64,000 nucleotides of DNA from Aselliscus stoliczkanus (taxonomy: Eukaryota > Chordata > Mammalia > Chiroptera > Hipposideridae): the NCBI GenBank assembly GCA_033961575.1, contig CM066730.1, positions 116,773,523 to 116,837,522 on the forward strand, given 5' to 3'. Both the position numbers and the translations under genes were made by a program. Shown here one piece after another: positions 12,331 through 23,274 of this stretch (positions within the stretch are counted from its first letter, which is position 1; each line of letters opens with the position of its first letter). The notes beneath the pieces are model-generated. The model saw only the letters and a program-made list of their open reading frames with translations, did no database searches and was not told the origin of the DNA.

Positions 12331-12857
12331 GATATTAACAATAAATATTGGTGAATGTCTTCGAAAGACAGTCATTTTTATTTTGTCATTATTAAAATTG
12401 AGTCCCTCTTCCTTGTAATTGAAAGGCACTAGAACCATTTGTCTCTTGAGACCACTCCCAGTTTGTTTATTTTAAGCATGTAAAGTGATATTCTTATCTT
12501 CTATTTGCTATGGCAGAAAGGCATGTGTCTAATTCATTTAAAAGTATTATTGTACCATTAAAATAAAAAGAGGGCTCTCTGAGATATAGTTCTCATTTGT
12601 ACTACTTCAAATTGATATTTGATCTGCTTAGTCTGATTCTGGATGTGGTATTGGATTACAGAATTTATAAGAACTTTAAAATAAAAGCTGGGAATTTCTT
12701 TTAAGCTTTCACTGTTAGAGCCACCTCATTGCCACCCGTGAACTGCTCAGTGTCTGGGCCAACTGTATCTCCAGTTCTCCAGCAGCTAAATTGCAGCCTT
12801 GTGAGGGTTATCCTCCCTAGAAGCTAGATTTCCTGGCCTTCAACCACCGTCTCCTTT

Positions 12858-13045
12858 TTCTTTTTTTTTTTTTTTATAAGCCTTATTGGGGAACAGTGTG
12901 TTTTTCCAGGACTCATCAGCTCCAAATCAAGTTGTTGTTTTCAATTTAGTTGTGGAGGGCGCAGCTCACTGGCTCATGTGGGAATTGAACCAGCAACCTT
13001 GGTTTTATGAGCCTGCGCTCTAACCATCTGAGCCAACTGGCTGCC
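12858..13045 (-). mobile_element. tRNA-derived SINE (Rhin-like), antisense, full length
   Basis: Read on the minus strand it has a tRNA-like head (A box tggctcagatggtta, B box ggttcaattccc), a body with gcgccctccacaactaaattg and a tail with cacactgttccccaataagg followed by poly-A. A 17-bp direct repeat flanks it (caaccac-c/a-gtctccttt) at 12841-12857 and 13046-13062, with one mismatch. The structure fits the SINE type I know from rhinolophoid bats. Confidence 0.88.
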
Positions 13046-13062
13046 CAACCACAGTCTCCTTT

Positions 13063-13870
13063 GATTGGGCCTTTCATGGCTATGGCCAGACCCGTGTGAG
13101 ACGGAACACCTTACCTTCCCACCAAGCATAGATGGACGGGCAATCTTAGAGCCCCTGCCTAGCCCTTCCTTGGCCAGAATCCCTCACATTTGGGGTCCGG
13201 GAGATCCAGCAGATCTTGTCCTGAGATTAGTGACTTCTTTGTCTGCTTGATTCCCCAGTTTGGGGTTTAGTTTCAGATAAGTGTCCTGAGGACCTGCCCT
13301 CACTTGGCAGGTATGTTCCCATATCCTTGGACGTCTGCCCAAACCCCAGCTCTCAGTCTTGGCCACGGAGGCCTACCCTTCCAACACCTGCTGTAGTGAA
13401 GAGAGCCCAGAGACGGAAACTGACTTGAAGTGATTGAGTTGGAAAATCCAGTAAACAAATTCACACTGGTATAATTTGGATTAGGAAAATCAGGAAGAAG
13501 TGAACAAAAAGGTAAGGGAGGAGTATTGAGGCCAGTCTCCAGCCCTGTACCACATACTTGACAAGTGAGTGTTGTCACTGTAGCTTGAAACCAAAAGATG
13601 GCAAAGGGAGCATTGGAAGTGGAATCACAGTGGTGGAAAAATGATCTCTTGGGGAAACCATTTGGTCATGTGAAAAGAAACTCAACACCCATTATCTTGG
13701 CAAGAATGTGCCTGGCATTACCAACCTGCTTTGATTAATGAACAGAACCCATAAATAAGAAATGAGCTGGAAACCACCAGCAGAAAGCATCAATGTGCTG
13801 TGCTGTAGTTGTGGCCAGTGTAGAGTGGATATTGCAGAGCTCTGAATATTTGACCTATTGCTGCCTCCGT
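13063..13870. other. Non-coding stretch upstream of exon 2
   Basis: No recognisable repeat or exon. It ends at the L2 fragment just ahead of the splice acceptor of LPAR3 exon 2. Confidence 0.45.
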
Positions 13871-13871
13871 G

Positions 13872-14140
13872 ATCTTTCATTCATTCATTCCTTCATTCAG
13901 CCAGCCAGCATTCAGCAAATACCTGAGTAAGAAGGCAGCCAAGGTAAATGGGTCCTGGGGTTATAATGGTGAACAAAATAGACACATACCCTCCCTCAGT
14001 GAGCTTGTACCTAGCCTGGGAAACAGGCATCAATTACCGATATGAGATAAATGCTGTGGCTAAGGTCCTGGAGTAAGGGACATTTACTGAGATCGGAAGG
14101 ATTGACAGGAGTTCATCAGACAAGGGGCTTAGCAGTGGCA
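13872..14140 (-). mobile_element. L2 LINE 3' fragment, antisense, just upstream of exon 2
   Basis: Tandem ttcattcattc units lead into agcaaatacctgag, ggtgaacaaaatagacacat and gtgagcttgtacctagcctggg, the antisense L2 3' end. It stops about 65 bp before the exon 2 acceptor. A second L2 begins about 20 bp after the exon, and that copy also starts from its own 3' end, so the two are separate insertions. Confidence 0.75.
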
Positions 14141-14181
14141 TGTGGTGGTTTAGTGATTGATTTTGCAAAGAGTGATATTTG

Positions 14182-14205
14182 TTTCTTCTTCAAATTTCTT
14201 TCTAG
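14182..14205 (+). promoter_or_regulatory. LPAR3: Splice acceptor of LPAR3 exon 2
   Basis: A pyrimidine-rich tract (ttcttcttcaaatttctttctag) ends with AG at 14204-14205. Acceptance here leaves a 21-nt 5' UTR segment before the start codon. Confidence 0.8.
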
Positions 14206-14226
14206 GATGTTCAGTTCTTCTCCACA
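14206..14226 (+). other. LPAR3: 5' UTR part of LPAR3 exon 2
   Basis: Twenty-one bases lie between the acceptor and the ATG. The start context has A at -3 (acaATGA), which is adequate for initiation. The rest of the 5' UTR must come from a non-coding first exon that I cannot locate in the window. Confidence 0.75.
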
Positions 14227-14962
14227 ATGAATGAGTGTCACTATGATAAGCAGATGGACTTTTTTTATAATAGGAGCAACACTGACACTGCCGATGACTG
14301 GACAGGAACGACGCTTGTGATTGTTTTGTGTGTTGGAACATTTTTCTGCCTGTTTATATTTTTTTCTAATTCTCTGGTCATTGCAGCAGTGATCAAAAAC
14401 AGAAAGTTTCATTTCCCCTTCTACTACCTGTTGGCTAACCTAGCTGCTGCAGATTTCTTTGCTGGAATTGCCTATGTATACCTGATGTTTAACACTGGCC
14501 CTGTTTCAAAAACTTTGACCGTCAACCGCTGGTTTCTCCGCCAGGGGCTTCTGGACACTAGCTTGACCGCCTCCCTGACTAATTTGCTGGTTATTGCCGT
14601 GGAGAGGCACATGTCAATCATGAGGATGCGGGTCCACAGCAACCTGACCAAAAAGAGGGTGATACTCCTCATTTTGTTCGTCTGGGCCATTGCCATCTTT
14701 ATGGGGGCAGTCCCCACACTGGGCTGGAATTGCCTCTGTGACATCTCAGCCTGCTCTTCCCTGGCCCCCATTTACAGCAGGAGTTACCTCATTTTCTGGA
14801 CTGTGTCCAACCTCGTGGCCTTCTTCATCATGGTTGTAGTGTACCTGCGGATCTACATGTATGTCAAGAGGAAAACCAACGTCTTATCTCCACATACAAG
14901 TGGGTCCATCAGCCGCCGGAAGACACCCATGAAGCTAATGAAGACAGTGATGACTGTCTTAG
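14227..14962 (+). CDS. LPAR3: Lysophosphatidic acid receptor 3, coding exon 2 (residues 1-246)
   Basis: LPAR3 is a class A G-protein-coupled receptor in the plasma membrane that binds lysophosphatidic acid; the family couples mainly through Gq and Gi. This exon encodes the N-terminus to the start of helix 6. The sequence shows an N-glycosylation sequon at N15-R-S; helix 1 about 28-55 with N48; helix 2 about 65-90 with D76; helix 3 about 103-127 with the lipid-headgroup pair R105-Q106 and the E-R-H motif at 126-128 that replaces DRY in this family; helix 4 about 142-163 with W153; a cysteine-containing loop (C169, C171, C176); helix 5 about 185-210 without the usual proline; and a basic third intracellular loop (RRKTPMK). 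The start was chosen because MNECHYDKQ is the known LPAR3 N-terminus. The exon ends with the first base of the codon for G246. The reading frame is intact. Confidence 0.97.
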
Positions 14963-14970
14963 GTAAGAGG
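14961..14970 (+). promoter_or_regulatory. LPAR3: Splice donor of LPAR3 intron 2
   Basis: The junction ag|gtaagagg places GT at 14963-14964, a strong donor. The split codon G|GG joins exactly with the acceptor at 59378, giving a phase-1 intron of 44,416 bp. Confidence 0.93.
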
Positions 14971-14984
14971 AACCAAGCAAACCA

Positions 14985-16400
14985 TTATTGCCATTCATTC
15001 AGCAAATATTTATTGAGCCCCTGCTGTATACAAGGCACTGACTGGGTAGTAGGAATGCGGCACTGGACAAGAACAGATGTAAATCCCCACCTGCCTGGAG
15101 TTTATGCTCTAGTACAGAAAGACAAAATAAGTATTTTAATGGGGAGAAACAAAATAATTTTATAATAAATTTCATTATTATTATTATTAGATGTATAAAC
15201 TAAGAGATTGATGAGTCTTATTGAGAAAAAAAGAAAAGCAGGGAAGGGAGAGAAGGATTGCTAAGCAGACATAGTTTGCAATTTTCAAAAGGGTTGGGAG
15301 GGACACCTTCATCTAGAACATGACTTTTGAGCAGAGACATGAAGGTGGTGAGGAAGTGAAGCAACTATCTGGGGAAGAGTGTTCCAGGCAGCAGTTGCAG
15401 TAAGCACAGGGGCTCTGAACAGAAGGAGGCCAGTGTGGCTGGAGTGGAGGGAGCAAGGGAGAGTAGGAGATGAGGTTAGAGCGCTAAGGGGTTAGGATGG
15501 GGCGACTCAGATTATACAGGGCTATGCAGTTATCGTAAGGACTTTGGCTTTTCCGAGTGATTGGAAAGTTCTGAATAAGGGAGAGATAGGATCTGACTTC
15601 CGTTTTAGTGACATCTGTCTGGCTGCTGTTTTGAGAAAATACTGACATAGGTCAAGGGCAAAAGCGAGGGAGTTGCTTACGAGGATATTTCAGTACTCAA
15701 GGAGGGATGATAGTGATTAAGACCAGAGGGCAGTTTGGAGGTGATGAGGTATGGTTGGATTCTGACCTTTCTTAAAGGTAGAGTAGGTAGGATTTGCTTA
15801 CTGGAAGGGTATGAAGGAAGGTGAGAGGAGGAGGGGAAGGTGGGGAGTGTCGTTTACAAAGATGGGGAAGACAGAAGAGGAGGAGATTCGGGGGGAAGGT
15901 CAGGAGTTGTGGACAAGCTAAGGTTAGGATCCTAGTAGACATCCCAGTGGAGTTACTGAGCAGGGAGTTGGATGTATGAATCAGGAGTTCAAGACTTAGG
16001 TCCAGGCTGGAGACATATCTGAGAGTCACTGGGGTAAGAAATGGTATTTTAAACTACAATAGTGGATGAGCTCACCATGGAGGAGAGAAGACAACCAAGG
16101 AACGAACCTGGGGCACTCCAATGTGAGGAGGGGGGAGGGCAGGGACAACAAGCAAAGGATCCCCAGAAGTTAGTAGCCAGGGCCCCCGAATATGGTGGCC
16201 TAGAAGCCGAGAGAGAGAGAAGCCATTGAAGGAAAGTAAGTATCAGCATTGGTAATCCTCCTGAGAGGTGGAGTCAGAGGACTTTACTGGGTTTAGCAGA
16301 GTGGTAGTTTCTTGGGGGACTTTGAGAAGACAAAATTTAGTGTAGCCAACAGCGTGATCAGAATAAAAATGAAGAAAGAAAGAGAGGAGAGGACAGTGAG
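14985..16400 (-). mobile_element. Long L2 LINE, antisense, directly after exon 2
   Basis: About 1.4 kb of colinear antisense L2. It starts at the 3' end (ttcattcagcaaatatttattg) and continues through gagcagagacatgaaggtgg, gaaggaggccagtgtggctgg, taaggactttggctttt, atctgtctggctgctgttttg and ggtccaggctggagacatat to cctggggcactcca. It is much longer than the usual L2 fossil and covers part of ORF2, but many stops disable it. Its 3' edge lies about 20 bp downstream of the exon 2 donor. Confidence 0.88.
15164..15169 (+). promoter_or_regulatory. AATAAA overlapping an in-frame stop in intron 2 (candidate intronic poly-A signal)
   Basis: If the exon 2 donor is not used, the LPAR3 frame stays open into the antisense L2 and stops with TAA at 15163-15165. 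That stop overlaps AATAAA at 15164-15169. The hexamer is seen directly; use in vivo is speculative. Confidence 0.3.
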
Positions 16401-16479
16401 TTTGAGCAGCTCTGAAGAGTTGGCTTTGCACTGTGAATCGTGTACTAAGAAGACACATTTGGTGTGAATTTTCCCTTCA

Positions 16480-16870
16480 TTTTTTTTTTTTTTTTACTAT
16501 GGTAGGTGCTCTGTTGTCCCCCAATGCACATCCTGAGTTACAGGTAGAATTTGTGATGAATGAGCAGACAAGAACTTTCGTGGTTTCACAGACCTTATCT
16601 TCTACTTCATAGGCCTTTCCTCACCCTATGTGGTAGCTACAGCTATGGGGACTGTTACTGAGAGATACAGGAACATTTTTCCTGTCAAGTGCCAGGGGAG
16701 AAATTATAAAATGAGTTCTGGGGGGGACAATTCCTATTAGAAAATGCAGGGTATATGTGATGTGATATGGGAACCATCATCAGGTCTCTAGGTCCAGAAA
16801 TTACTAGTAAGGTTTGGAGGTCAGCAGACACACAGCATGATTGTAAAACTAAATTCAAATTCAGGGTTTA
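16480..16870. other. Intron 2 stretch, nothing recognised
   Basis: After a poly-T tract at 16479-16496 there is no exon, RNA gene or repeat I can name. Confidence 0.45.
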
Positions 16871-16879
16871 TTTTAGTTA

Positions 16880-17110
16880 ACAAATATGAACATAGTATTT
16901 AATATGTGTCAAGTATTGTCCAAAGTATCTTACATATACTAACTTATTTAATCCTCATGGCAACCCTCTGAGGTTAGTACTATTACCCGATTTACCAGAT
17001 GAAGAAAACTGAGCAGAGAGTTTAAGCAATATGCTCAGGGTCACTCAGCTTTTACTGGTGGAGCCACGACTGACCAGTTGGCCTCTGGCACCCACATGTT
17101 TAACACCACA
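16880..17110 (-). mobile_element. MIR SINE, antisense
   Basis: Colinear with antisense MIR: acttatttaatcctcatggcaaccctctgagg, ccagatgaagaaaactgagc, ggtcactcagctttt and gcacccacatgtttaac. Confidence 0.85.
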
Positions 17111-17114
17111 CTCT

Positions 17115-18990
17115 GCAGCAGGTTTTGATTTGTTTGGACTTTTTACTGGTCTCCTCTTTGTTCCGTCTTCTGCTTTTACCACCTCCTTCTTCTTTGAGTG
17201 CCTTGACAAGAACATAGACAAGCATAAGAAAAGGAGGAGTCATGCTAATAAATTTTTTCCACTCTTGAGCTAGAGAGAATATTTTTGGTAGAAGGTAAAG
17301 TTTGGTATTTATTGGTAGTGCCAATGAACTCTGCTACTCTCCCTGCTTAACTTGCAAACATAATTGTTTGCTTGGCTTTGTGTCTTGAGAAATTACCTGC
17401 CAGATTAAGGAGAAATTTTTTTTTTTTAGCATATTATATAACATATACAGCATGAGATAGAAAAGGCTTCTGTAATCCCAGGTGGAGAGAATAGAACTCT
17501 TTGTGAGATAGTCATGGTCACTCGCTTCAGTTTTATATGTAACTTTGTCTGAAACATACGGAAGGATTTAAAACAAAGGAGCTGTGTGGTTTTGTTAAGT
17601 GTGGTATTGAATAACAGAAAAACTGGAATAAACAGTGAAATTGCCAAGTAGGATAAGAGAAGCCGTGGCCTTGAGATGGAACAACATCAGGGAATTGGTT
17701 AGTGAGAGGAAGACAGTTTGGTGTTGATGATTTAGGGAAGTTCCTCCGTGGTGAGACAGAGGGATCTGGGGGAAGACAGGAAGTCGGGGGACAGGGGAAA
17801 TGAAACTGAAGAGCTAGGTGGCATGAGGTTTTTAGACTTCTAGTTTCCGATTTCTTTGAATAACAGATGATTTGGGATTTAGCCCCAACTCTATCTAATT
17901 TTCCAGAAGGGTAACCTGAAGCACATTAGCTCACCTTTGGTTGGTTCAACTTTCTCTTCTAAGGTCGACTAGATATTCTTTAAGTTCTTTCAAAGTTATA
18001 AAATTCAATGGTCCTATTAAAACAGTAAGTAACCAAAGCCAACAGAGTTCTGTGGATTGACTGGTATGAAAGCACAGAGTCTCCTTCTGTGACAGCGTTT
18101 ACCATAGAATCTCCTTAGGGAGAAAATCCCTCAGTGGCTCTGATACACGAGAATTCAGTTGCCTAAGACAAGTGTCTCCCATATATGATAGTGTATCAGA
18201 AAAATCAACAGTCCTGGCATCTACGATCATTGTTGTCACTGGTTCTGAGTTTATGGAAATAAATATCTGAAGTTTTTGCAGTACTACAAGGAAGGTCCTG
18301 CAGAACACAGACGCATGTGGTGGTACAAAGGGAAATAGTTTAACTGTGAGCTGGAAAAGTTTAATTGGCCATTGTCTTTGGAAGGAGAGAGGTAGACCAG
18401 ATAACCCTTGTGTTTCTTTCCAGCTTCAGGATTTTGGTTGAACACAAAAGCATGTGGAGCTAGATGGGGAGCAGATTCTTTCCTTGTTGAGGGAGGTGGA
18501 GGTGGTGGTAGTGATGATGGCGGTGTGAATTTTAAATCTGTGCGTGATTGGAAAGGCATCTAGTCATTGTGTTCCCATTTCAGCAGCCCTGAGGCAGAAT
18601 TCTTGCTCATATCTGGGTTATGATGTGTGATGAGCCCTTTACGTGAAAGAAGTTGCTTATTGAATGTTCTCATCAAAAAGACATTGGAGACATATAATCC
18701 TACTTTCCACAGGGCACCAAGGCTCTGCTTAAGAAAAAGCCCTGTATTTTGAAATTCTATTTGTCAGCATGCTTAATCAACTGCAACAACCAAACACACA
18801 AGAAACCTCACATGGAAACCTCTCATTTATTGTCCAACAGCACACCATGTAAACTGTGCACACAGGGATGTTTTGTTTCCTAGGAAATAGGCGGGGCTTC
18901 CTTCTATTTTGCAATGTCCTGAAATGCAAAAGAAAAGAATGGTTGAAAGGATTTGTGAACCACACTTTTGAAATCTTCCGTGAACCTTCC
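17115..18990. other. Intron 2 stretch, mostly unassigned
   Basis: No exon or RNA gene is seen. Short MIR-like phrases occur at about 17890-18010 but are too decayed to call. The rest has no recognisable repeat. Confidence 0.4.
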
Positions 18991-18996
18991 TGACTC

Positions 18997-19157
18997 ATAG
19001 GGTGTTTTTCAAACTGCAGGCTGTGACCCATTAGCAAGTAATGGAATCAATTAAGAGATCGTAACTTGACACTTTTTTTAATGACAAAATAGAAAAGAAG
19101 AAAAAATATCTGAGTGCATTGAATGTAATAGGTATAAGCATTGTTTTAAGTATTGTC

Positions 19158-19205
<48 letters not shown>

Positions 19206-19267
19206 GATTATAGTATAAAACGTATTTTTTACTGTGGATTATGGTCAAGAACGTTAGAAAAGCCATG
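18997..19267. mobile_element. Non-autonomous hAT-type DNA transposon with internal (TG)n
   Basis: The left end reads gtttttcaaactgcaggctgtgaccca and the right end gattatggtcaagaacg with gttagaaaagcc, an imperfect inverted pair typical of hAT-Charlie MER elements (caaactg... against ...agaaaagc). The interior matches my memory of such an element (aaaatatctgagtgcattg). A (TG)n tract of about 44 bp at 19159-19202 lies inside. Confidence 0.6.
19159..19202. repeat. (TG)n microsatellite
   Basis: About 22 uninterrupted TG units within the hAT-like element. Confidence 0.97.
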
Positions 19268-19689
19268 GTCTTAGGGCAGTTTCTTTTTTGGCCACTAAGA
19301 ACTGAACTTTTTTAAAATACGAGAAACATTATAGTTAAGGGACTTTGAAAAGGTTTATGGTAATTGAAACAAGGAGCTGAATGTTTTTCCTCCCGTTTCT
19401 TTCGCCCACCTGTCCACTGAAACCAATGCTAAATCCTCCTCGCCTTCTCCAGGGAGAGAGGAAGGAGGCAAGGTGTCAGTAAGAGTAGAAACAATACCCC
19501 AAGTTCTTGTGCTAGGAAAGAGGTGAAAATTAAATACTATCATGAGCCTTGCTAGAATACTACTAATAGTCATACATGTCATTTCTGCAATACTATGTCT
19601 TTTTTAGTGTTTTAATACATCATTCTCATTCAGTCTCACAGAAAGCCTTCAAGGTAAGTGGGAAAGATATCCTATTTTCCTGCCTCTCC

Positions 19690-20065
19690 CCTAGATGCAC
19701 CTTGTACTCTGCTATAATTAATTATTTACAGTTCTTCGTTTTGCATCCCTAAGCCTTTGCACTTGCTGCAATACCTTTCCTTTCGCTCTGCCTGGGAAAC
19801 TCCCATTCATCTTGTAAGATTCAACTCAAGGGCCTGTCATGTCTGAATCTTTCTTTGCCCTACCCAAGTAAACCCGATACTACCTCCTTTGTGCCACCTC
19901 TGCCTTGTCCATGCCTCAATCAATGCACTTAATTGTTCACATGACTTTATTTTGAACTAGAATGTGCACTCTTTGAGGTCAGGGACTGTACCTTATCTCT
20001 CTTTGCCCATCTAACATGTAGCACACAGTCTGTAACATCATTGTTGATATTATAATAAATGACAA
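19690..20065 (+). mobile_element. L2 LINE 3' end, sense
   Basis: Sense L2: agcctttgcacttgctgcaat, tctgcctgggaaactccca, gtaagattcaactcaagg, then the terminal part ctagaatgtgcactctttgagg, tcagggactgtacctt and agcacacagtctg. Confidence 0.85.
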
Positions 20066-20306
20066 AATCAAGGTTTAGGGAAATTAAGTGGCTTTTCAAA
20101 AGCCGAAACTACAAGGAGAACACAAGTTTCCTCACATCCAGCCTGGCTTTTGGCAGGCATTGGCTGTGACATGCCTGTGAGGTCTGTGAGGTCACAATGG
20201 CTGAGGAATGAGTGGATTTCCCATTTTATAATATGGGAGACTGAGGTCTCAGAAGGGTGAGTGACAGTGCTATCTTGAGAAGAAGAAAAGAAACAAGCAG
20301 TTTTTG

Positions 20307-20418
20307 GGCCGGCCGAGTGGTGTGGTGGTTAAGCGCTGGCTTGGGAAGCCAACGGCCCCAGTTCGCTCCCACATATGAGGGCCGGTGACACTGCCCTCAA
20401 AAAAAAAAAAAAAAAAAA
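20307..20418 (+). mobile_element. Head-only tRNA-derived SINE, sense
   Basis: The tRNA-like head (ggccggccgagtggtg, A box gtggtgtggtggttaag, B-box region cccagttcgctcccac) continues to acatatgagggccggtgac and actgccctc, then passes straight into poly-A of about 22 bases. A 15-bp direct repeat, aacaagcagtttttg, flanks it at 20292-20306 and 20419-20433 with no mismatch, so the insertion is young. It matches the head of the long SINE at 29585-30036. Confidence 0.93.
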
Positions 20419-20574
20419 AACAAGCAGTTTTTGAGTGCCTGTGTGAGGAGATCCATGTGTTGTATGCTCTTAAGATTTTATTTCAATTAACCCTCATAAC
20501 AGCTCTCTGCAGACCTGTTGTATATATGGGAAGCTCAGGGTGACATAAGCATCTGGCCCATAGACCTATGCTGG

Positions 20575-20790
20575 TAAAAATAAGAGCTAATATTCACTGT
20601 GTGCTATACATGGTTCTGAGCACTTTCCATGTTTTGCGTCATTTAATCTTCATGATGACACTGTGAGGGAGGTTCTGATATTATTATCAGATGAAGAACT
20701 TGAGGCCCAGAGGTGTTCAGTGTCTTGCTCATGATAAGAAGCAGAGCTGAGATTGGAGTCCAAGGAGAATGGCTCCAGGACCCCACTTCT
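20575..20790 (-). mobile_element. MIR SINE, antisense
   Basis: Antisense MIR phrases: gtgtgctatacatggttctgag, catttaatcttcatgatgac, cagatgaagaacttgaggccc and gcagagctgagattggag. Confidence 0.85.
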
Positions 20791-21039
20791 CAAAGTTAGT
20801 AGCAGCGTCTCGTAAGTGATGGGGGTAGAACAGCATTGACTCAAATAATGAGGTTTATAACCTTATTCTCCCTTGACGTCTAGTTAAGTTCACTTCTGTG
20901 AAGTTGCTGGATCCCTCCATGTTTAGCTTGTTCTTGATTGATTTTAAAGATTTTGCAGCACAGTCGTAACAGTTATGATGACATCTCCTGGGAGACGACA
21001 ACTTCCCACTCTTCAAACTTTATGTTCATTCAAGTAAAC

Positions 21040-21280
21040 GGCAGGAATAGAAGCTTTGGAAAAGGGAGAGAACCAGATTTAAATCCTGGCTTTACTGCTT
21101 CCAAGTTGTGTGACCCTGAGCAAGTTGCCTAACCTCTGTGTGACTTAGTTTCCCCATCTGTAAGATGGAGATAACATCAGTACCTCTGGCATGGAAAGGT
21201 CTTGAGGATACAATGAGATAATGCACACAAAGTCCCTAGCGTAGTGATTGGTACATAGTAAGGGCTAAGCAACTTATGTA
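21040..21280 (+). mobile_element. MIR SINE, sense
   Basis: Sense MIR: aaatcctggctttactgctt, gtgtgaccctgagcaagttg, cctctgtgtgacttag, tttccccatctgtaagatgg and gaggatacaatgagataatg, in consensus order. Confidence 0.88.
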
Positions 21281-21289
21281 GTAAGTACT

Positions 21290-22714
21290 AAGGAGAGTAG
21301 CTAGTCTTGTTAGGCCTTAGTTTGACTTTGAAGAGCCTTGCTCTGTATTCAAGAAGAGGGCCCATTTTTCACAGTCATGTCACAGGTATTCTAGAGACAG
21401 GGACTAGAGGCTTCCTGCTGGTGCCATCATGATAGCACGTTTTGCGGTGTGGACAAGTAGCCAGGAGGAAGCTAACTGGGTGTGTTTTGCATAGGTTGTC
21501 TGATACCTGGCAAATGGCACCAGTTTGGTTCCTGGGGACCCAGGCCAGCCTGAACACGAGGTCACCACAGAACTGAAAAGCTCTGTGCTTGCATTGCTGG
21601 TCCCTATAAACCACGACCTCCCCAGCCCCAGTGAAGTTCTGTTAATGATTCTTGTCTTTGACAGATGAGCTTTGCATTAATAATTCATTTCACTTTTATA
21701 ACATTTATGAATAAAACATCATAAGCACGATCTTGACCATCAAATGTGAGCTTAATAAGAATCCTGTAATACAGCACCAACATCTTGTGTGTAGATCTGT
21801 AAGATGGTCCTTACAAGAAACTGTCCCCATCTTGTTAATGAGTCCTACCAGGATGCCTAGTTAGTCAAGGACTGTTACTCCCTGTACTAGGATTGGGAAA
21901 TGTACCCTTTGTCTGAAAAGAACTGGGATCAGAACCCAGGACTTTTGATAACTGTGGCTGTTAACAGGCTTCATCCATAAAATGTCCTTGCTCTATTTAA
22001 AACAAGGGGGTGGGGGGTTACAGAGAGAGAGAAAGAGAGAGAGAGAAGCCAGGAGTCCAGAGAAGCTTACCAGAGTCCCTGGGAATTCTTTTTTTTTTAA
22101 AAAAAGAGAACTAAAATATTTGTTCTCACCTTTTGTGGCCTTATAGTGGCTTCTGCACCACAGAAGCTTGCTTTCAATGTTTGCTGCCTTGCATGCCTTA
22201 GTAATCAAATATCTGTTAAAAAAAAAAAAAAGTTAAAGCTTTGCCTTAAGAAATGCTGAGTGAAATGATCAGATTGTTGCCATGTAAGAGCTCGCTTGTT
22301 GCTGTGCAGTCATATCAGAATGGCTAATTCTTTTCAGAGTCAAGCCACCCCTGCACCAGTACTTAGTACAACTGAGTCCAGGGGTCTTCGTACTTTTGTC
22401 CTGAAACAGCAAATCAAAGGAGCACCTTTGTGCAGATGCTTTTCTTATGTGCTTCAGGACTTTGCAACAGGAGCCTCTGGGGAGACAGGCCTTTCTTCCA
22501 GGGCAAACTGTATATGATTGAGAGCAAAAAAATAATTGCCTCCGGTTGTTGCCCCCTCACCTCCACAGTACTGTTTGACAGACTGCTTCATTCTGAAAGG
22601 GAAGGTGGTGATGGAAAAAAACCTCATTGTCTGATGTTAGAAAGAAGACAGCTTCAAATTAAAAAAAAAAAAAAATCCTATCATTGTATGCCCCTCCATC
22701 CCACCTTTTCAATA
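21290..22714. other. Intron 2 stretch, unassigned; contains a short (GA)n tract
   Basis: No exon or RNA gene is recognised. A short GA-rich microsatellite lies at 22021-22047 and poly-A or poly-T tracts at about 22089, 22217 and 22661. The 149-residue open frame that crosses this block and the SINE behind it has no protein-like character. Confidence 0.45.
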
Positions 22715-22728
22715 TGTCTCCATTTCTT

Positions 22729-22837
22729 TTTTTTTTTTTTTAAAGATTTTATTGGGGAATTGGGGGAGGGGACCAGCGGTTGGGGAATTGGGGAAGGGGA
22801 ACAGACAAGTTGCTGTCCTTTTGTTCTTCAGTCTAGT
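22729..22837 (-). mobile_element. Tail-only SINE copy, antisense
   Basis: Starting with poly-T, it carries the antisense of the tail (tattggggaattggggg, gaagggg-aacagacaagttgctg, tgttcttcagtctagttg) shared with the long SINE at 29585-30036, and lacks the tRNA head. A 14-bp direct repeat, tgtctccatttctt, flanks it at 22715-22728 and 22838-22851 with no mismatch. This makes it a true retroposed, 5'-truncated copy. Confidence 0.9.
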
Positions 22838-23274
22838 TGTCTCCATTTCTTGACACCTCTTCCACCAGGACAGTTTTAGGAGTTCTGTCTCTCCCCCTCT
22901 GCCTCTGTTGTATGTAGCCCTTTGTTCTCTCAAGTCTGGCTCTTGGTTCTTTTTTTTTTTTTTCCTTCTCGGTATTGCAGATGCCTTCCTTTGTAGTCAG
23001 TACAAAAGTCATTTTTCCAAATCATTGTCCTTAACATACAGTGTAATCACTTCTCTGCCTTCCTTCATCCATTTCCTTCACGTACCCCTTCAGCTCTGTT
23101 CATGTCCATCCACTCAGCTCCTTTTACCCCCATGTCACACTTGTTCCTTCAGAACTTTTTTTCCTGGCTTTTTCTTTTTCTTTTTAGAAACCTGAAACGC
23201 TTCTCTTCAGTTGGAACAAACAATTATTGAATATTTCCTGAGTGCAGGGTAAAGAGACACTTCTCAAATTCTGC

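Noticed and set aside
14227..15165. A 312-residue continuous frame as the full LPAR3 protein
   Set aside because: It runs through a strong donor at 14963 into antisense L2. Homology requires splicing to 59379 for helices 6 and 7. Kept only as a possible minor isoform.
20307..20380. tRNA gene on the + strand
   Set aside because: The A and B boxes are present but the cloverleaf is degenerate, followed by poly-A and bounded by a target duplication. It is a SINE head. The same holds for 54260, 56098 and the antisense copies at 12858 and 29585.
22430..22879. 149-residue frame
   Set aside because: It crosses poly-A and SINE tail sequence, including a Phe run from poly-T.
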